Positions 22,828 to 31,032 of a stretch of 64,000 bases of DNA are shown in pieces. Each line of letters begins with the position of its first letter. Within the stretch, counting starts at the first letter, position 1. The notes under the pieces were generated by a model. It saw only the letters and a program-made list of their open reading frames with translations. It had not been told where the DNA came from and searched no databases. The DNA is taken from positions 60,098 to 124,097 of the forward strand of contig CAYUCC010000003.1 in NCBI GenBank assembly GCA_964443225.1, given 5' to 3'. Origin of the DNA: SSC4 sp964443225. GTDB taxonomy: Bacteria > Chloroflexota > Anaerolineae > SSC4 > Amarolineaceae. A program made the translations under genes and the position numbers.

Positions 22828-25776
22828 ATGCTGTCGAACCAGCGCCGCACCACCTGTTTGATGTGGCTGTTGCTTGTGCTGCTGCTTCTGACCCTGGGGA
22901 TACCGCTGCCGGCGGCACGGGGTCAGGCACAAACACCCGCCGAGGCCTTTGGCCCGCAGCTGGTCCTGGTGGAATCAGGTGCCGTGCCGGTCGAAGCCGT
23001 ATGGACGACGGCCCTCGTGGTGCATGCGGTGCTCGACAGTAACCAGGTCATCGCCAGCGGCGACGTCGCAGCCCGCGGTGAAGCCACGACGGCTGGCCTG
23101 GCGGTCACAATGCTGGACGAAGACACCGCAGATCAGGTCTACTACTTCGTCGACGCCCAGGCCCCCGGCGCCAGCAGCCTGGCTGTGGCCTACGGCACGA
23201 TCATCTACACCGATACGCGGCAGCTCCTGGTGTCCGTGCCGCTGGCCAATGAAATGGCCTTCGTCGAGACGCTGCCGGCGCAGGGTGTGCCCGTCGCGCA
23301 CCTCAGTGCGGTACCCGCCGCGCCGGAACAGCTCTTGCCGCCCGCCGCAATCCCCGAGTCGACCGATCCGATCATCACCGCACTGCTTGGCCTGGTAACG
23401 CCCACTGCCCTCTCCAACCGCATCGCCGATCTCAGCGGCACCCACGCCGTCGTCATTGCCGGGCAAAACGTAACCCTCAACACGCGCTACACCTTTGCCA
23501 GCCGCATCCGCGACGCCGAGGCTTACCTCGTGCAGGCCTATCAGCAGATGGGGATTCCGGCCAGTTACGCAGGTTGGACCTACGGGTCCTACAGCGGCCG
23601 CAACGTCGTGGCCGAGCTGCGCGGCACCACCCATCCCGAACGCGTATGGCTGATCGGCGGCCATTTCGACGACACGTCGGAATCACCGTATTCGCTGGCC
23701 CCCGGTGCCGATGACAACGCCAGCGGCAGCGCGGCGACCCTGTTGATTGCCAACCTGCTGCGCAGCCACTCGTTCCGTGATACGATCCGGTTTGTCCACT
23801 TCTCGGCCGAAGAACAGGGTCACTGGGGCAGCCAGGTCTACGCCGCGGGGCTGCAGGCGGCGGGCACGCAGGTCATGGGCTACATCGACCTCGACATGAT
23901 CGGCTGGGATGGCAACGGCGACCGCGTGATCGAGCTGCACAGCGGCACACGCACCAACTCGATCAACCTGGCCAACGCCTTCATCTCGGCCAACAGCCGC
24001 TACGCCCAGGGCCTGACCGTCGAACTCAAACAGAGCAGCGCCAGCCGCTTTTCGGACCATTCGTCGTTCTGGGACCGCGGCTATGCCGCTTACCTGGCGA
24101 TCGAAAACTTCTTCGACGATACCCGGCCGCGCGACCGCAATCCCTGGTACCACACGACCGGCGATACGCTGAACCGCGTCAACCTGGATTACGTGACACG
24201 CTACACGCGGGCGGCCCTCGCCAGCCTGGCCGAACTGGCGGGCATCGAGGGGGGTGCCACAGCAACACCAACGCCCACCCCCACCGCCACCCCGACAGCG
24301 GTGCCCAACACCTGCCAGGAATTGGTATACAATGGCGGGTTCGAGGCCGGCACGGGCTGGACGTTCGGCTCGACGCCGCGGCGGGCGGCATACGTGACGA
24401 CACCGGTGCACAGCGGTGCGCGTGCCGTGCGCCTGGGCATCCCACCCGGCACGGCCAATGCCACGGCGTACTCCTCGGCCTACCAGACGGTCAGCATCCC
24501 CGCGTGGGCCAGCAGCGTCACCCTGCGTTATTTCCAGCGCCCCGGCGGCGGTGAAGCGGGTGATTACCGCGAGGTGCTGCTGCTCAACACCGGCTACGGC
24601 CTGGTTGCCACCATCGAACGCAGCAGCGCCGCCGGAAACAACCTGTGGCAGGAGAAGAGCTTCAACCTGACGTCCTACCGCAACCGCACCCTCGTCCTCT
24701 ACTTCAACGTCTACAACAACGGCAGCGGGGCCACCACCTGGAACTACCTCGACGACGTCAGCCTGCTCGCCTGCACTGCGGCACCCACACCGACCGCTAC
24801 TGCGGTTGCCACGACGGTAACGTCGCCAACACCTACGCCAACGCCGGCGAGTACGGCGACCGCCACCGAAACGGTCACCCCCACGCCAACAGTGACACCC
24901 ACGCCGACGACTACGCCGGCGCCCACAGACACACCAACGCCAACGCCAACGAATACACCAACACACACGCCAACGCCCACGCTCACGCCCACGAATACAC
25001 CACCACCAGCGACCTGTCAGGAGCTGGTGGCCAACGGGGGGTTCGAGGCCGGCACGGGTTGGACCTTTGGCTCGACGCCGCGGCGGGCGGCGTACGTGAC
25101 GACACCGGTGCACAGCGGTGCGCGTGCCGTGCGCCTGGGCATTCCACCCGGCACGGCCAACGCCACCGCCTACTCCTCGGCCTACCAGACGGTCAGCATC
25201 CCGGCGTGGGCGAGCAGCGTCACCCTGCGTTATTTCCAGCGCCCCGGCGGCGGTGAAGCGGGTGATTACCGCGAGGTGCTGCTGCTCAACACCGGCTACG
25301 GCCTGGTTGCCACCATCGAACGCAGCAGCGCCGCCGGAAACAACCTGTGGCAGGAGAAGAACTTCAACCTGACGTCCTACCGCAACCGCACGCTCGTCCT
25401 CTACTTCAACGTTTACAACAACGGCAGCGGAGCCATCACCTGGAACTACCTCGACGACGTCAGCCTGCTCGCCTGCACCGCGGCGCCGACAGCCACCGTG
25501 ACACCGACGCCAACACCGACCAGTACACCCGAGGTCGTGTCGACCGCAACGGCCACACCCGAACAGACACCCACCCCGACGCCCACAGCCAGCGAGACCC
25601 CGATACCCCGGATGACCGAAACCCCACCACCGACGCCCACGGCGACGGCGACGCCAGTGCTGCCCATGACTGACACACCATCGCCCAGCCCGACGGCCAC
25701 CGCAACGGTGGCGCTCCCCCCACTGCGCCTGTTCATGCCACTCGTGATGGTTGCTGTCGCGGTAGAAGGTTTCTGA
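22828..25776 (+). CDS. Secreted M28-family zinc aminopeptidase with duplicated carbohydrate-binding-like domain
   Basis: A 982-aa exported peptidase. The ATG at 22828 follows a GGGGAGGA site; the residues after it are a strong signal peptide (LMWLLLVLLLLTLGIPLPAARG). The co-catalytic M28 domain is complete: H279 in GGHFDD, D295 in GADDNASG, E328-E329 in SAEEQG, D356 in LDMIGWD, H442 in YHTTGD. After it come a Thr-Pro linker, a jelly-roll/CBM-like domain (about residues 495-652: NGGFEAGTGWTFGS ... WNYLDDVSLLAC), a longer Thr-Pro linker, and the same domain again (about 729-886), then a third linker. The end is LFMPLVMVAVAVEGF, a variant of the short [LM]P tail with an extension. Likely degrades peptides outside the cell. 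Confidence 0.92.
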   Translation: MLSNQRRTTCLMWLLLVLLLLTLGIPLPAARGQAQTPAEAFGPQLVLVESGAVPVEAVWTTALVVHAVLDSNQVIASGDVAARGEATTAGLAVTMLDEDTADQVYYFVDAQAPGASSLAVAYGTIIYTDTRQLLVSVPLANEMAFVETLPAQGVPVAHLSAVPAAPEQLLPPAAIPESTDPIITALLGLVTPTALSNRIADLSGTHAVVIAGQNVTLNTRYTFASRIRDAEAYLVQAYQQMGIPASYAGWTYGSYSGRNVVAELRGTTHPERVWLIGGHFDDTSESPYSLAPGADDNASGSAATLLIANLLRSHSFRDTIRFVHFSAEEQGHWGSQVYAAGLQAAGTQVMGYIDLDMIGWDGNGDRVIELHSGTRTNSINLANAFISANSRYAQGLTVELKQSSASRFSDHSSFWDRGYAAYLAIENFFDDTRPRDRNPWYHTTGDTLNRVNLDYVTRYTRAALASLAELAGIEGGATATPTPTPTATPTAVPNTCQELVYNGGFEAGTGWTFGSTPRRAAYVTTPVHSGARAVRLGIPPGTANATAYSSAYQTVSIPAWASSVTLRYFQRPGGGEAGDYREVLLLNTGYGLVATIERSSAAGNNLWQEKSFNLTSYRNRTLVLYFNVYNNGSGATTWNYLDDVSLLACTAAPTPTATAVATTVTSPTPTPTPASTATATETVTPTPTVTPTPTTTPAPTDTPTPTPTNTPTHTPTPTLTPTNTPPPATCQELVANGGFEAGTGWTFGSTPRRAAYVTTPVHSGARAVRLGIPPGTANATAYSSAYQTVSIPAWASSVTLRYFQRPGGGEAGDYREVLLLNTGYGLVATIERSSAAGNNLWQEKNFNLTSYRNRTLVLYFNVYNNGSGAITWNYLDDVSLLACTAAPTATVTPTPTPTSTPEVVSTATATPEQTPTPTPTASETPIPRMTETPPPTPTATATPVLPMTDTPSPSPTATATVALPPLRLFMPLVMVAVAVEGF
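24310..24782 (+). repeat. Intragenic duplication, copy 1 (473 bp)
   Basis: This copy matches 25012-25484 at a 702-bp offset. I count 24 mismatches, nearly all at third codon positions, and the stretch from about 24490 to 24655 has only a few. It encodes the first jelly-roll-like domain of the M28 protein. Confidence 0.9.
25012..25484 (+). repeat. Intragenic duplication, copy 2 (473 bp)
   Basis: Partner of the copy at 24310-24782. At the protein level only a few residues differ (for example VYNGGF to VANGGF, EKSFN to EKNFN, ATTW to AITW), so the domain is either under purifying selection or homogenised by gene conversion. Confidence 0.9.
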
Positions 25777-25864
25777 GCATAGGATTGCCCGGGCGCTGAA
25801 CGTCACTGCGCCGGCCGTGCACAACGATTTCCCGACGAGCGCATGGCCTGGGAAACGAACCACC

Positions 25865-25919
25865 AAGACACGAAGGCACCAAGATTTCCATGTGTAGAAT
25901 CTTGGTGCCTTTGTGTCTT
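25865..25919. repeat. Long hairpin of the ACCACCAAGACAC family
   Basis: The 21-nt arms at 25865-25885 and 25899-25919 pair with a single mismatch around a 13-nt loop. Family-related to 18558-18615. It opens a gene-free stretch of 364 bp (25777-26140) between two convergent genes that is otherwise filled by two more hairpins. Confidence 0.8.
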
Positions 25920-25930
25920 CTAAGAAACTC

Positions 25931-25980
25931 CCCCCGACGGAGGAGTTCGCACCCCCAGGTGCGAACTCTTCCGTCGGGGG
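25931..25980. repeat. 23-bp near-perfect hairpin
   Basis: Arms at 25931-25953 and 25958-25980 pair with one mismatch (CCCCCGACGGAGGAGTTCGC... against its complement) around a 4-nt loop. It could terminate the convergent transcripts or be a palindromic mobile repeat. Confidence 0.8.
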
Positions 25981-26047
25981 TGTCGTGCCGCACCTGGGGG
26001 GGGGGGGCGACAGCCCGGGGGGGGTTAGAAGGTTTGTTTGCGGTGTC

Positions 26048-26071
26048 GTGCCGCACCTGGGGGTGCGGCAC
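26048..26071. repeat. 10-bp perfect hairpin with damaged sister copy
   Basis: The stem GTGCCGCACC / GGTGCGGCAC has a TGGG loop. A related but broken copy (TGTCGTGCCGCACC then a long G run) lies at 25981-26012. The G run of 13 or so bases near 26000 and another of 8 near 26020 are also plausible assembly or sequencing artefacts. Confidence 0.7.
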
Positions 26072-26140
26072 TCCTCGCTGTGGTGTTAACGAAGGTTTCT
26101 GGCCTGACCGGTTTCGGTCACGCCGGTGAGACGCCCCGGA

Positions 26141-27322
26141 TCAGGGCATGTAGCCGTCAGACAGGGTCTTCATAAAGGCCACGATCGCGGCCTCTTCTTC
26201 TGCGCTCAGGCCGAGATTGCCCAGCTCGTCGTCATTCACGTTCATCGGCACTTCAGGCGCGGGCCACCCCGCACTGGGAACATCACGCGTATTGTAGAAG
26301 TGCGTGATCTCCTCCAGGCTCTTGAAGTAGCCGTTGTGCCCATAGGCCTTCACAAACTCTGGATAGGGCCGCAGGTCGACGTTGCGCAGGGTTGGGACCT
26401 TGTGTTTGCCCAGTTCCGTCTCGTAGGAATAACCTGCTTTCCTGAGGAACCCACCCAGGCCATAATCGACCCAGTTTGCGCCATCGGGATTCCACTTGCG
26501 TGGCATGCTGTAGAACGGGTTGGCCGGGTTCTTGGGAATGCCCAGGTTGTCGAAGGTGAAGTCGGTGAAGAGCGGTGGTTCGCCGTCCGGTCCTGGCTCG
26601 CTGATGTGGCAAGCCGAGCACATGGCATCGCCCTCGAACAACTCGAGCCCCCACATTTCCTGGTCCGTCAGCAGAACCTGCCCTGCCAGGTAAGCATCGT
26701 ACTTCGACGAGAACGGATTGGCCTCGGGCGACTTCTCGTACTCGGCAATCGAACGGGCGATCTTCTCATAGGTGCCGGCCACGTTGCGCACACAGTCCAG
26801 GGAACCAGGGCCCCAGACATCCTCGAAGAGGTCGCTGTATGCCGACGCACGCACCTTCAGACAAACGTGTTTCGGGTTCGGGTTATTCTGCTCGAGGGGG
26901 TTCAGGAAGGGTCCCTGTGCCTGCTCGGCCAGGGGATCACCCAGGGTCCAACCGGTGGCCCGCCCGTCCCAGAACATACCGCCGACCCAGACTTCGTCGG
27001 TCTCGTCGTAGTACAGCACCGGACTCTCACCGCCGTACGAGCTGTTGGGCGGTTTGCGGTTGCCGAAGCGGGTGTGCACGGCGCCGGGATAGACGGTGCC
27101 GGCGGCATTGATTTCCGAGTCAGGGCCGGTAAACCCGGTTTCAGGTGCATGGCACACCGCACAGGCCTGGCCTGGCGGCGTCGAAAGATTGTCATCAAAA
27201 AACAGCAGCTTGCCCAGCTCTTCTTTGGGCGTCAGATCGTCTTGAGCTGACGTCCCGACGCTGAGCAGCAGCGTCGCGGCGACTGCAACGGTCGCTATCA
27301 GCCAAAAACGTCGAGTGAACAT
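26141..27322 (-). CDS. Di-haem cytochrome c peroxidase/MauG-family protein
   Basis: A 393-aa exported haem protein. The first 26 residues are a Sec signal (FWLIATVAVAATLLLSVG). Two c-type haem motifs are seen, CAVCH (C54-H58) and CSACH (C235-H239), the spacing typical of bacterial cytochrome c peroxidases and MauG-like enzymes, which reduce peroxide or oxidise an organic substrate with electrons from a small cytochrome. Other family marks are GKLLFFDDNLS, FWDGRATGWTLGDPL and HKVPTLRNVDLRPYP. It starts at ATG 27322 after an AAAGGAGG site. Driven by the promoter at 27557-27585, with a long leader. No partner cytochrome is nearby. Confidence 0.93.
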   Translation of the reverse strand: MFTRRFWLIATVAVAATLLLSVGTSAQDDLTPKEELGKLLFFDDNLSTPPGQACAVCHAPETGFTGPDSEINAAGTVYPGAVHTRFGNRKPPNSSYGGESPVLYYDETDEVWVGGMFWDGRATGWTLGDPLAEQAQGPFLNPLEQNNPNPKHVCLKVRASAYSDLFEDVWGPGSLDCVRNVAGTYEKIARSIAEYEKSPEANPFSSKYDAYLAGQVLLTDQEMWGLELFEGDAMCSACHISEPGPDGEPPLFTDFTFDNLGIPKNPANPFYSMPRKWNPDGANWVDYGLGGFLRKAGYSYETELGKHKVPTLRNVDLRPYPEFVKAYGHNGYFKSLEEITHFYNTRDVPSAGWPAPEVPMNVNDDELGNLGLSAEEEAAIVAFMKTLSDGYMP

Positions 27323-27556
27323 GAATCATCCTCCTTTGGAGACTCCGCACGGGAACGCACCCCTGAAACGAATCGTTGAACCAAGGCCTACTTGATCACC
27401 ACCGGTGCCTGAGAGTGTAACATCCTCCTCACTGTCAGAAGCACCACACCGGGTTGGTGGTGTGGTTACCCGGCCAGGAAAAGGACTATTTGTAGGGAGC
27501 TTACACGCGTCCAGATAGGAAGTGAGGCCTTGTGAAAAACTGCACGGGTTGATTGT

Positions 27557-27585
27557 ATTGTAAACGCAAACCTGCCAAATGTCAA
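27557..27585 (-). promoter_or_regulatory. Promoter TTGACA-N17-TACAAT (cytochrome c peroxidase gene)
   Basis: On the minus strand TTGACA (27580-27585) and TACAAT (27557-27562) lie 17 nt apart, almost the same as the promoter at 6763. The start site would give a leader of about 230 nt before the ATG at 27322. The gene-free stretch 27323-27655 holds this promoter and a small dyad (ACCACACC / GGTGTGGT near 27445-27465); nothing else was recognised. Confidence 0.75.
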
Positions 27586-27655
27586 CGGTCTGCGGTTGCG
27601 TGTCAGTGAACGGGGTGCGTGGTCTTTGGCGAATGGTCCGATGCCTGAGGTTGTG

Positions 27656-29320
27656 TCAAGCAGTGAGAGGATAATCGGTGGTGGCCGGCGGGGTGTGGCG
27701 TGCGGCAAGCAGGGCCGCCGCGGCGTACAGACCAAACACCTGCGCTACGGCCCGTTCGTAGGGATCGAACGACCGCGGGGCATGGTAGTTCACGAACAGC
27801 ACGCCCAGTTTTTCGGCACCGGCCTGCAAGCGCAAGCCCAAAAAGGCATGGGTGCCGCGCGCGTGCAGATAGGCCGTCTGGCGTAGATCCTCGCTGAGAT
27901 CGGTGTCGACGTTGGCCACCACGACCGTGCCGTGTTTGATGACGTAGGCGCTGACACCATCGGTACGCGGGGATGCCAGCTGACCACCCTCGGGCCAGGT
28001 CGCCGAATGGCTTGCCGCGGGCAGAAATCGGTCAAACGTTGCGGCATACTGGTGCAGGGTGACGTCGTCTGCGTTCAGAGTGTGGGCGGCGGCGCGCACG
28101 ATGCAGGCCTGGAGCGCGGCCGGCTCGGTGGTCGACAGCATCTCCGTGACGTCCTCCAACCCGTGAAAACGCGCATACACCCGATCGTAGAGCCGGCTGC
28201 GCTGAATAGCCGTCGCCGCATACACGCCCAGGATGTTGGCAATCGCCGTTTCGTCAGGTCCCAACGGGCGCGGCCGGCGGTAGTTGAAAAACAGCACACC
28301 GACCGTCTCGTCCACCACACGCAGCCGCACACCCAAAAAAGCACGGGTGCCTGTCTCCACCAGGTGCCTGGTCTGCGCCAGGCCTGACCACGGGTCAGCC
28401 GCCACGTCGGGCACGGCCAGCGCGCCATGTGCCACGACGTACGCACTCAGACCGTCCGCGCGCGGCCAGGCCAGATGGCCACCCAGCGGCCAGGTCACCG
28501 AAAATTCATCGGGATCACGAAACGCCGCGCGGTGGCTGTCGAACTGGTGCAGCGTGATGCTGTCAGCCGCCAGTTCACCGGCGGCCACACGCGCAATCTC
28601 GTGCAGCAGTGGCACTTCGTGGTCGAGCGCGTCCGAGAGCAGGTGGCCGCCCAACTGCTCCAGCGTATCCAGCCGCGCAATCAAGATGCGGGCGCGCACC
28701 TGGGCGGCGACGGTTTCCAGGGCTTCACTGCGCGCGGCATCCCCCGGCACGATGAAGTCGGCGTATTTTTTGCTCGGCTCGACAAACTGGTCGTGCATGG
28801 GACGCACGGTCTCGCGGTACTGTTCGACCACCGAGCGCACGCTGCGTCCGCGCTCGATAATGTCACGCTCGATGCGGCGCAGAATCCGCTCGTCAGCGCT
28901 CAGATCGACGAAAATTTTGAGATCGAACAGCTCACGCAGGCGTGCCTCAGCCAGGGTGAGGATGCCATCGACGATGATGACGTCGGTGGGTGCCACGTGC
29001 TGGCTGCCCGGCTGCCGCACACAGGTCGCAAAATCGTACAGGGGCACCGCCACCGGCTGGCCGCTGCGCAGCTGCACCAGGTGCGCAATAAGCAGCCCGG
29101 TATCGAGGGCATCGGGGTGATCGAGGTTGGTGTGCAGACGGTCGGCCAGCGGCAGGTGGCTCAGGTCTTTGTAGTAGGAATCGTACGCAATGACGGTGAC
29201 GCGGCGCGGCCCGACGGTGCGTACGATCGTATTGGTCATGGTCGTCTTGCCCGAGGCGGTACCGCCGGCAATGCCGATCAGGTAGGGGCGGTGGGTCAGT
29301 GATGGGGTTGCACCTGTCAT
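27656..29320 (-). CDS. Uridine kinase-like P-loop kinase fused to two GAF domains
   Basis: A 554-aa cytosolic protein with an unusual layout. Residues 1-215 are a uridine/cytidine kinase (udk-type): Walker A GGTASGKTT with Lys25, YDSYYKDLSHL, LDHPDALDTGLL, VPLYDFATCVRQPGS (substrate contact) and VIIVDGILTLAE (Walker B-like), then IFVDLSADERILRRIERD. From about 220 to 385 and 390 to 545 two GAF-like domains follow (GTRAFLGVRLRVVDETVGVLF and GTHAFLGLRLQAGAEKLGVLF are paralogous), with HQF/HQY and PRADGLSAYVV/PRTDGVSAYVI shared. Its ATG overlaps the upstream gene by 4 nt. The kinase would phosphorylate uridine or another nucleoside, perhaps controlled by ligands bound at the GAF domains; the fusion suggests signalling, which is an inference. 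Confidence 0.85.
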   Translation of the reverse strand: MTGATPSLTHRPYLIGIAGGTASGKTTMTNTIVRTVGPRRVTVIAYDSYYKDLSHLPLADRLHTNLDHPDALDTGLLIAHLVQLRSGQPVAVPLYDFATCVRQPGSQHVAPTDVIIVDGILTLAEARLRELFDLKIFVDLSADERILRRIERDIIERGRSVRSVVEQYRETVRPMHDQFVEPSKKYADFIVPGDAARSEALETVAAQVRARILIARLDTLEQLGGHLLSDALDHEVPLLHEIARVAAGELAADSITLHQFDSHRAAFRDPDEFSVTWPLGGHLAWPRADGLSAYVVAHGALAVPDVAADPWSGLAQTRHLVETGTRAFLGVRLRVVDETVGVLFFNYRRPRPLGPDETAIANILGVYAATAIQRSRLYDRVYARFHGLEDVTEMLSTTEPAALQACIVRAAAHTLNADDVTLHQYAATFDRFLPAASHSATWPEGGQLASPRTDGVSAYVIKHGTVVVANVDTDLSEDLRQTAYLHARGTHAFLGLRLQAGAEKLGVLFVNYHAPRSFDPYERAVAQVFGLYAAAALLAARHTPPATTDYPLTA

Positions 29321-31032
29321 ACGTTGAACTCGCGCAGGATGGACCCACCGATGAACTCGCGCAGCAGCGAATTATCGGGCACCAGGTCGGCTTCGAAGGG
29401 CAGTACCCAGTGCAAAAATGCCAGCAGGCGCCGCGCTTCCACGTAGGCCAGGCCGTTGGGCTCGATCTGCAGCAGCAGTGGTTCGACAAACGGCTTCAAC
29501 ACCGCCAGTTCGTAGACCAGTGCCGAATTGAACATCTGGTCGGCGTTCTCCTGGTAGGGAAAAATGAACTCGGTTTCCCCGCGCCGTACACTCTCCCACC
29601 GCCCGATCGTCTCACGGGGGGAATACCCGCGGAACCGTGCGTCGCGCACGATACGCCGCAGCAGGCGGGTATCGGTGGTCGGGATCCGGTTGTGGTCATC
29701 GATGTTGAGTTGGGTCAATGCCGATACATAGACGCGGTAGACCCGCTCCGGCGGCACAGCGGGCAGCAGATCGGGGTTGAGACCGTGTATCCCTTCGGCC
29801 AGGATGAGCGTGTCCTCGGTCAGACTGACGCGTGGGCCCGTTTCGCGTTGACCCTTCTGAAAATCGAACCGCGGCAAAGTCACCTCCTGGCCCGCCACCA
29901 GGGCAAGCAGGTGCTGGTTGAGCAGCGGTCGATCGAGTGCATCCAGCGCTTCGAAGTCGTAGTTGCCCTGGGCGTCACGTGGTGTCTGCTCGCGATCGAC
30001 AAAGTAGTCGTCCATGCCCAGGGCAAACGGCCGTATGCCAGAGGCCAGCAGCTGCACGCTGAGGCGTTTGGCGAACGTGGTTTTGCCCGATGAGGAAGGC
30101 CCCGCGATCAGGATCAGGCGAACCTGGCCACGCCGCTGGACAATGTCGCGGGCGATATCGACAATGCGCTGTTCGTGCAGTGCTTCGTTGACCAGGATCG
30201 CTTCCTGCATGCGGCCGCACGTAATCGCCTCGTTGAGGGCACCCACGTCTTCGATGTCCATGATGCGCATCCATTCCAGGTGCTGGCGAAACATGGCAGC
30301 CAGCTTGGGAAAATCCTGGAATGGGGGCAGCTCGAAGGGTGCGCGCCGGCGTGGATAACAGAGCAGCACACCGGGCGGGTAGGGACGCAGGGCAAACTGG
30401 TAGAGATAGCGCGTCGACGGCACCATGTAGCCGAAAAAATAGTCCGACACACCGCGCAGGGTGTAGAGGGGCAGCGTCTCTTTGCGGCGATATTTGAGCA
30501 GGCGCACCTTATCGGCGTAATGCTGCTGATCGAAGAGGGCCATCGCCTCTGCCACGGGCACGTCGCGGCGCACGATCGGCTCGTCGGCGTCGACGATCAT
30601 TTTCATGCGGGCTTCGATACGGGCGACCTGGTCGCTGGTGAGTGGTGGACGCCCGACGATCTGGCAAAACAGACCGCCCATGGTCAGCGAATGATCGACG
30701 AGCACGCGTGCTTCGGGAAACAGCTCGTGTACAGCCACGATCAGCACAAAGGCCAGGGATCGCTGGTAGATGCGTGCCCCGTCGCTGTCGGCGATCGTCA
30801 GCGGCTGTACCGAAATGTCGTGCTGGACGACACGCGCCAGTTCAGCCAGGCGGCCATCGATCAGCGCCGCAACGTCGGGTGGCTGGTGGGTCTGGTGGGC
30901 AACGGTGACAAAATGTTCGAGCCGCGTGCCGGTTGGACCTTCGAGAATGCGTCCGCCTGGGAAACGCACCTGTACCGTGGCGCGTGGTGCTGCGGGTGAG
31001 ATCACAGGATTCGAGGCAGTTGTGTCTATCAT
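29317..31032 (-). CDS. Nucleoside kinase with TGS and ThrRS-like N-terminal domains
   Basis: A 571-aa cytosolic protein of the TGS-SAD-uridine kinase architecture seen in Bacteroidetes and Thermotogae. Residues about 18-75 resemble a TGS domain (FPGGRILEGPTGTRLEHF), and about 80-200 resemble the ThrRS second additional domain (IVAVHELFPEARVLVDHSL, RMKMIVDADEPIVRRDVPVAEA). The kinase is C-terminal: Walker A GPSSSGKTT with Lys317, MDDYFVDREQTPRD, LDALDRPLLNQHL, ILAEGIHGLNP. It sits between the acyltransferase and the GAF-fused kinase, with 4-nt ATGA overlaps at both ends. Two uridine-kinase-like proteins therefore share one coupled operon, which suggests they act together; substrate unknown. 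Confidence 0.88.
   Translation of the reverse strand: MIDTTASNPVISPAAPRATVQVRFPGGRILEGPTGTRLEHFVTVAHQTHQPPDVAALIDGRLAELARVVQHDISVQPLTIADSDGARIYQRSLAFVLIVAVHELFPEARVLVDHSLTMGGLFCQIVGRPPLTSDQVARIEARMKMIVDADEPIVRRDVPVAEAMALFDQQHYADKVRLLKYRRKETLPLYTLRGVSDYFFGYMVPSTRYLYQFALRPYPPGVLLCYPRRRAPFELPPFQDFPKLAAMFRQHLEWMRIMDIEDVGALNEAITCGRMQEAILVNEALHEQRIVDIARDIVQRRGQVRLILIAGPSSSGKTTFAKRLSVQLLASGIRPFALGMDDYFVDREQTPRDAQGNYDFEALDALDRPLLNQHLLALVAGQEVTLPRFDFQKGQRETGPRVSLTEDTLILAEGIHGLNPDLLPAVPPERVYRVYVSALTQLNIDDHNRIPTTDTRLLRRIVRDARFRGYSPRETIGRWESVRRGETEFIFPYQENADQMFNSALVYELAVLKPFVEPLLLQIEPNGLAYVEARRLLAFLHWVLPFEADLVPDNSLLREFIGGSILREFNV

Noticed and set aside
23683..25866. Long antisense open frame over the M28 gene
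   Set aside because: Low-complexity Gly/Arg/Cys composition, mirror of the Thr-Pro linkers and duplicated domain.
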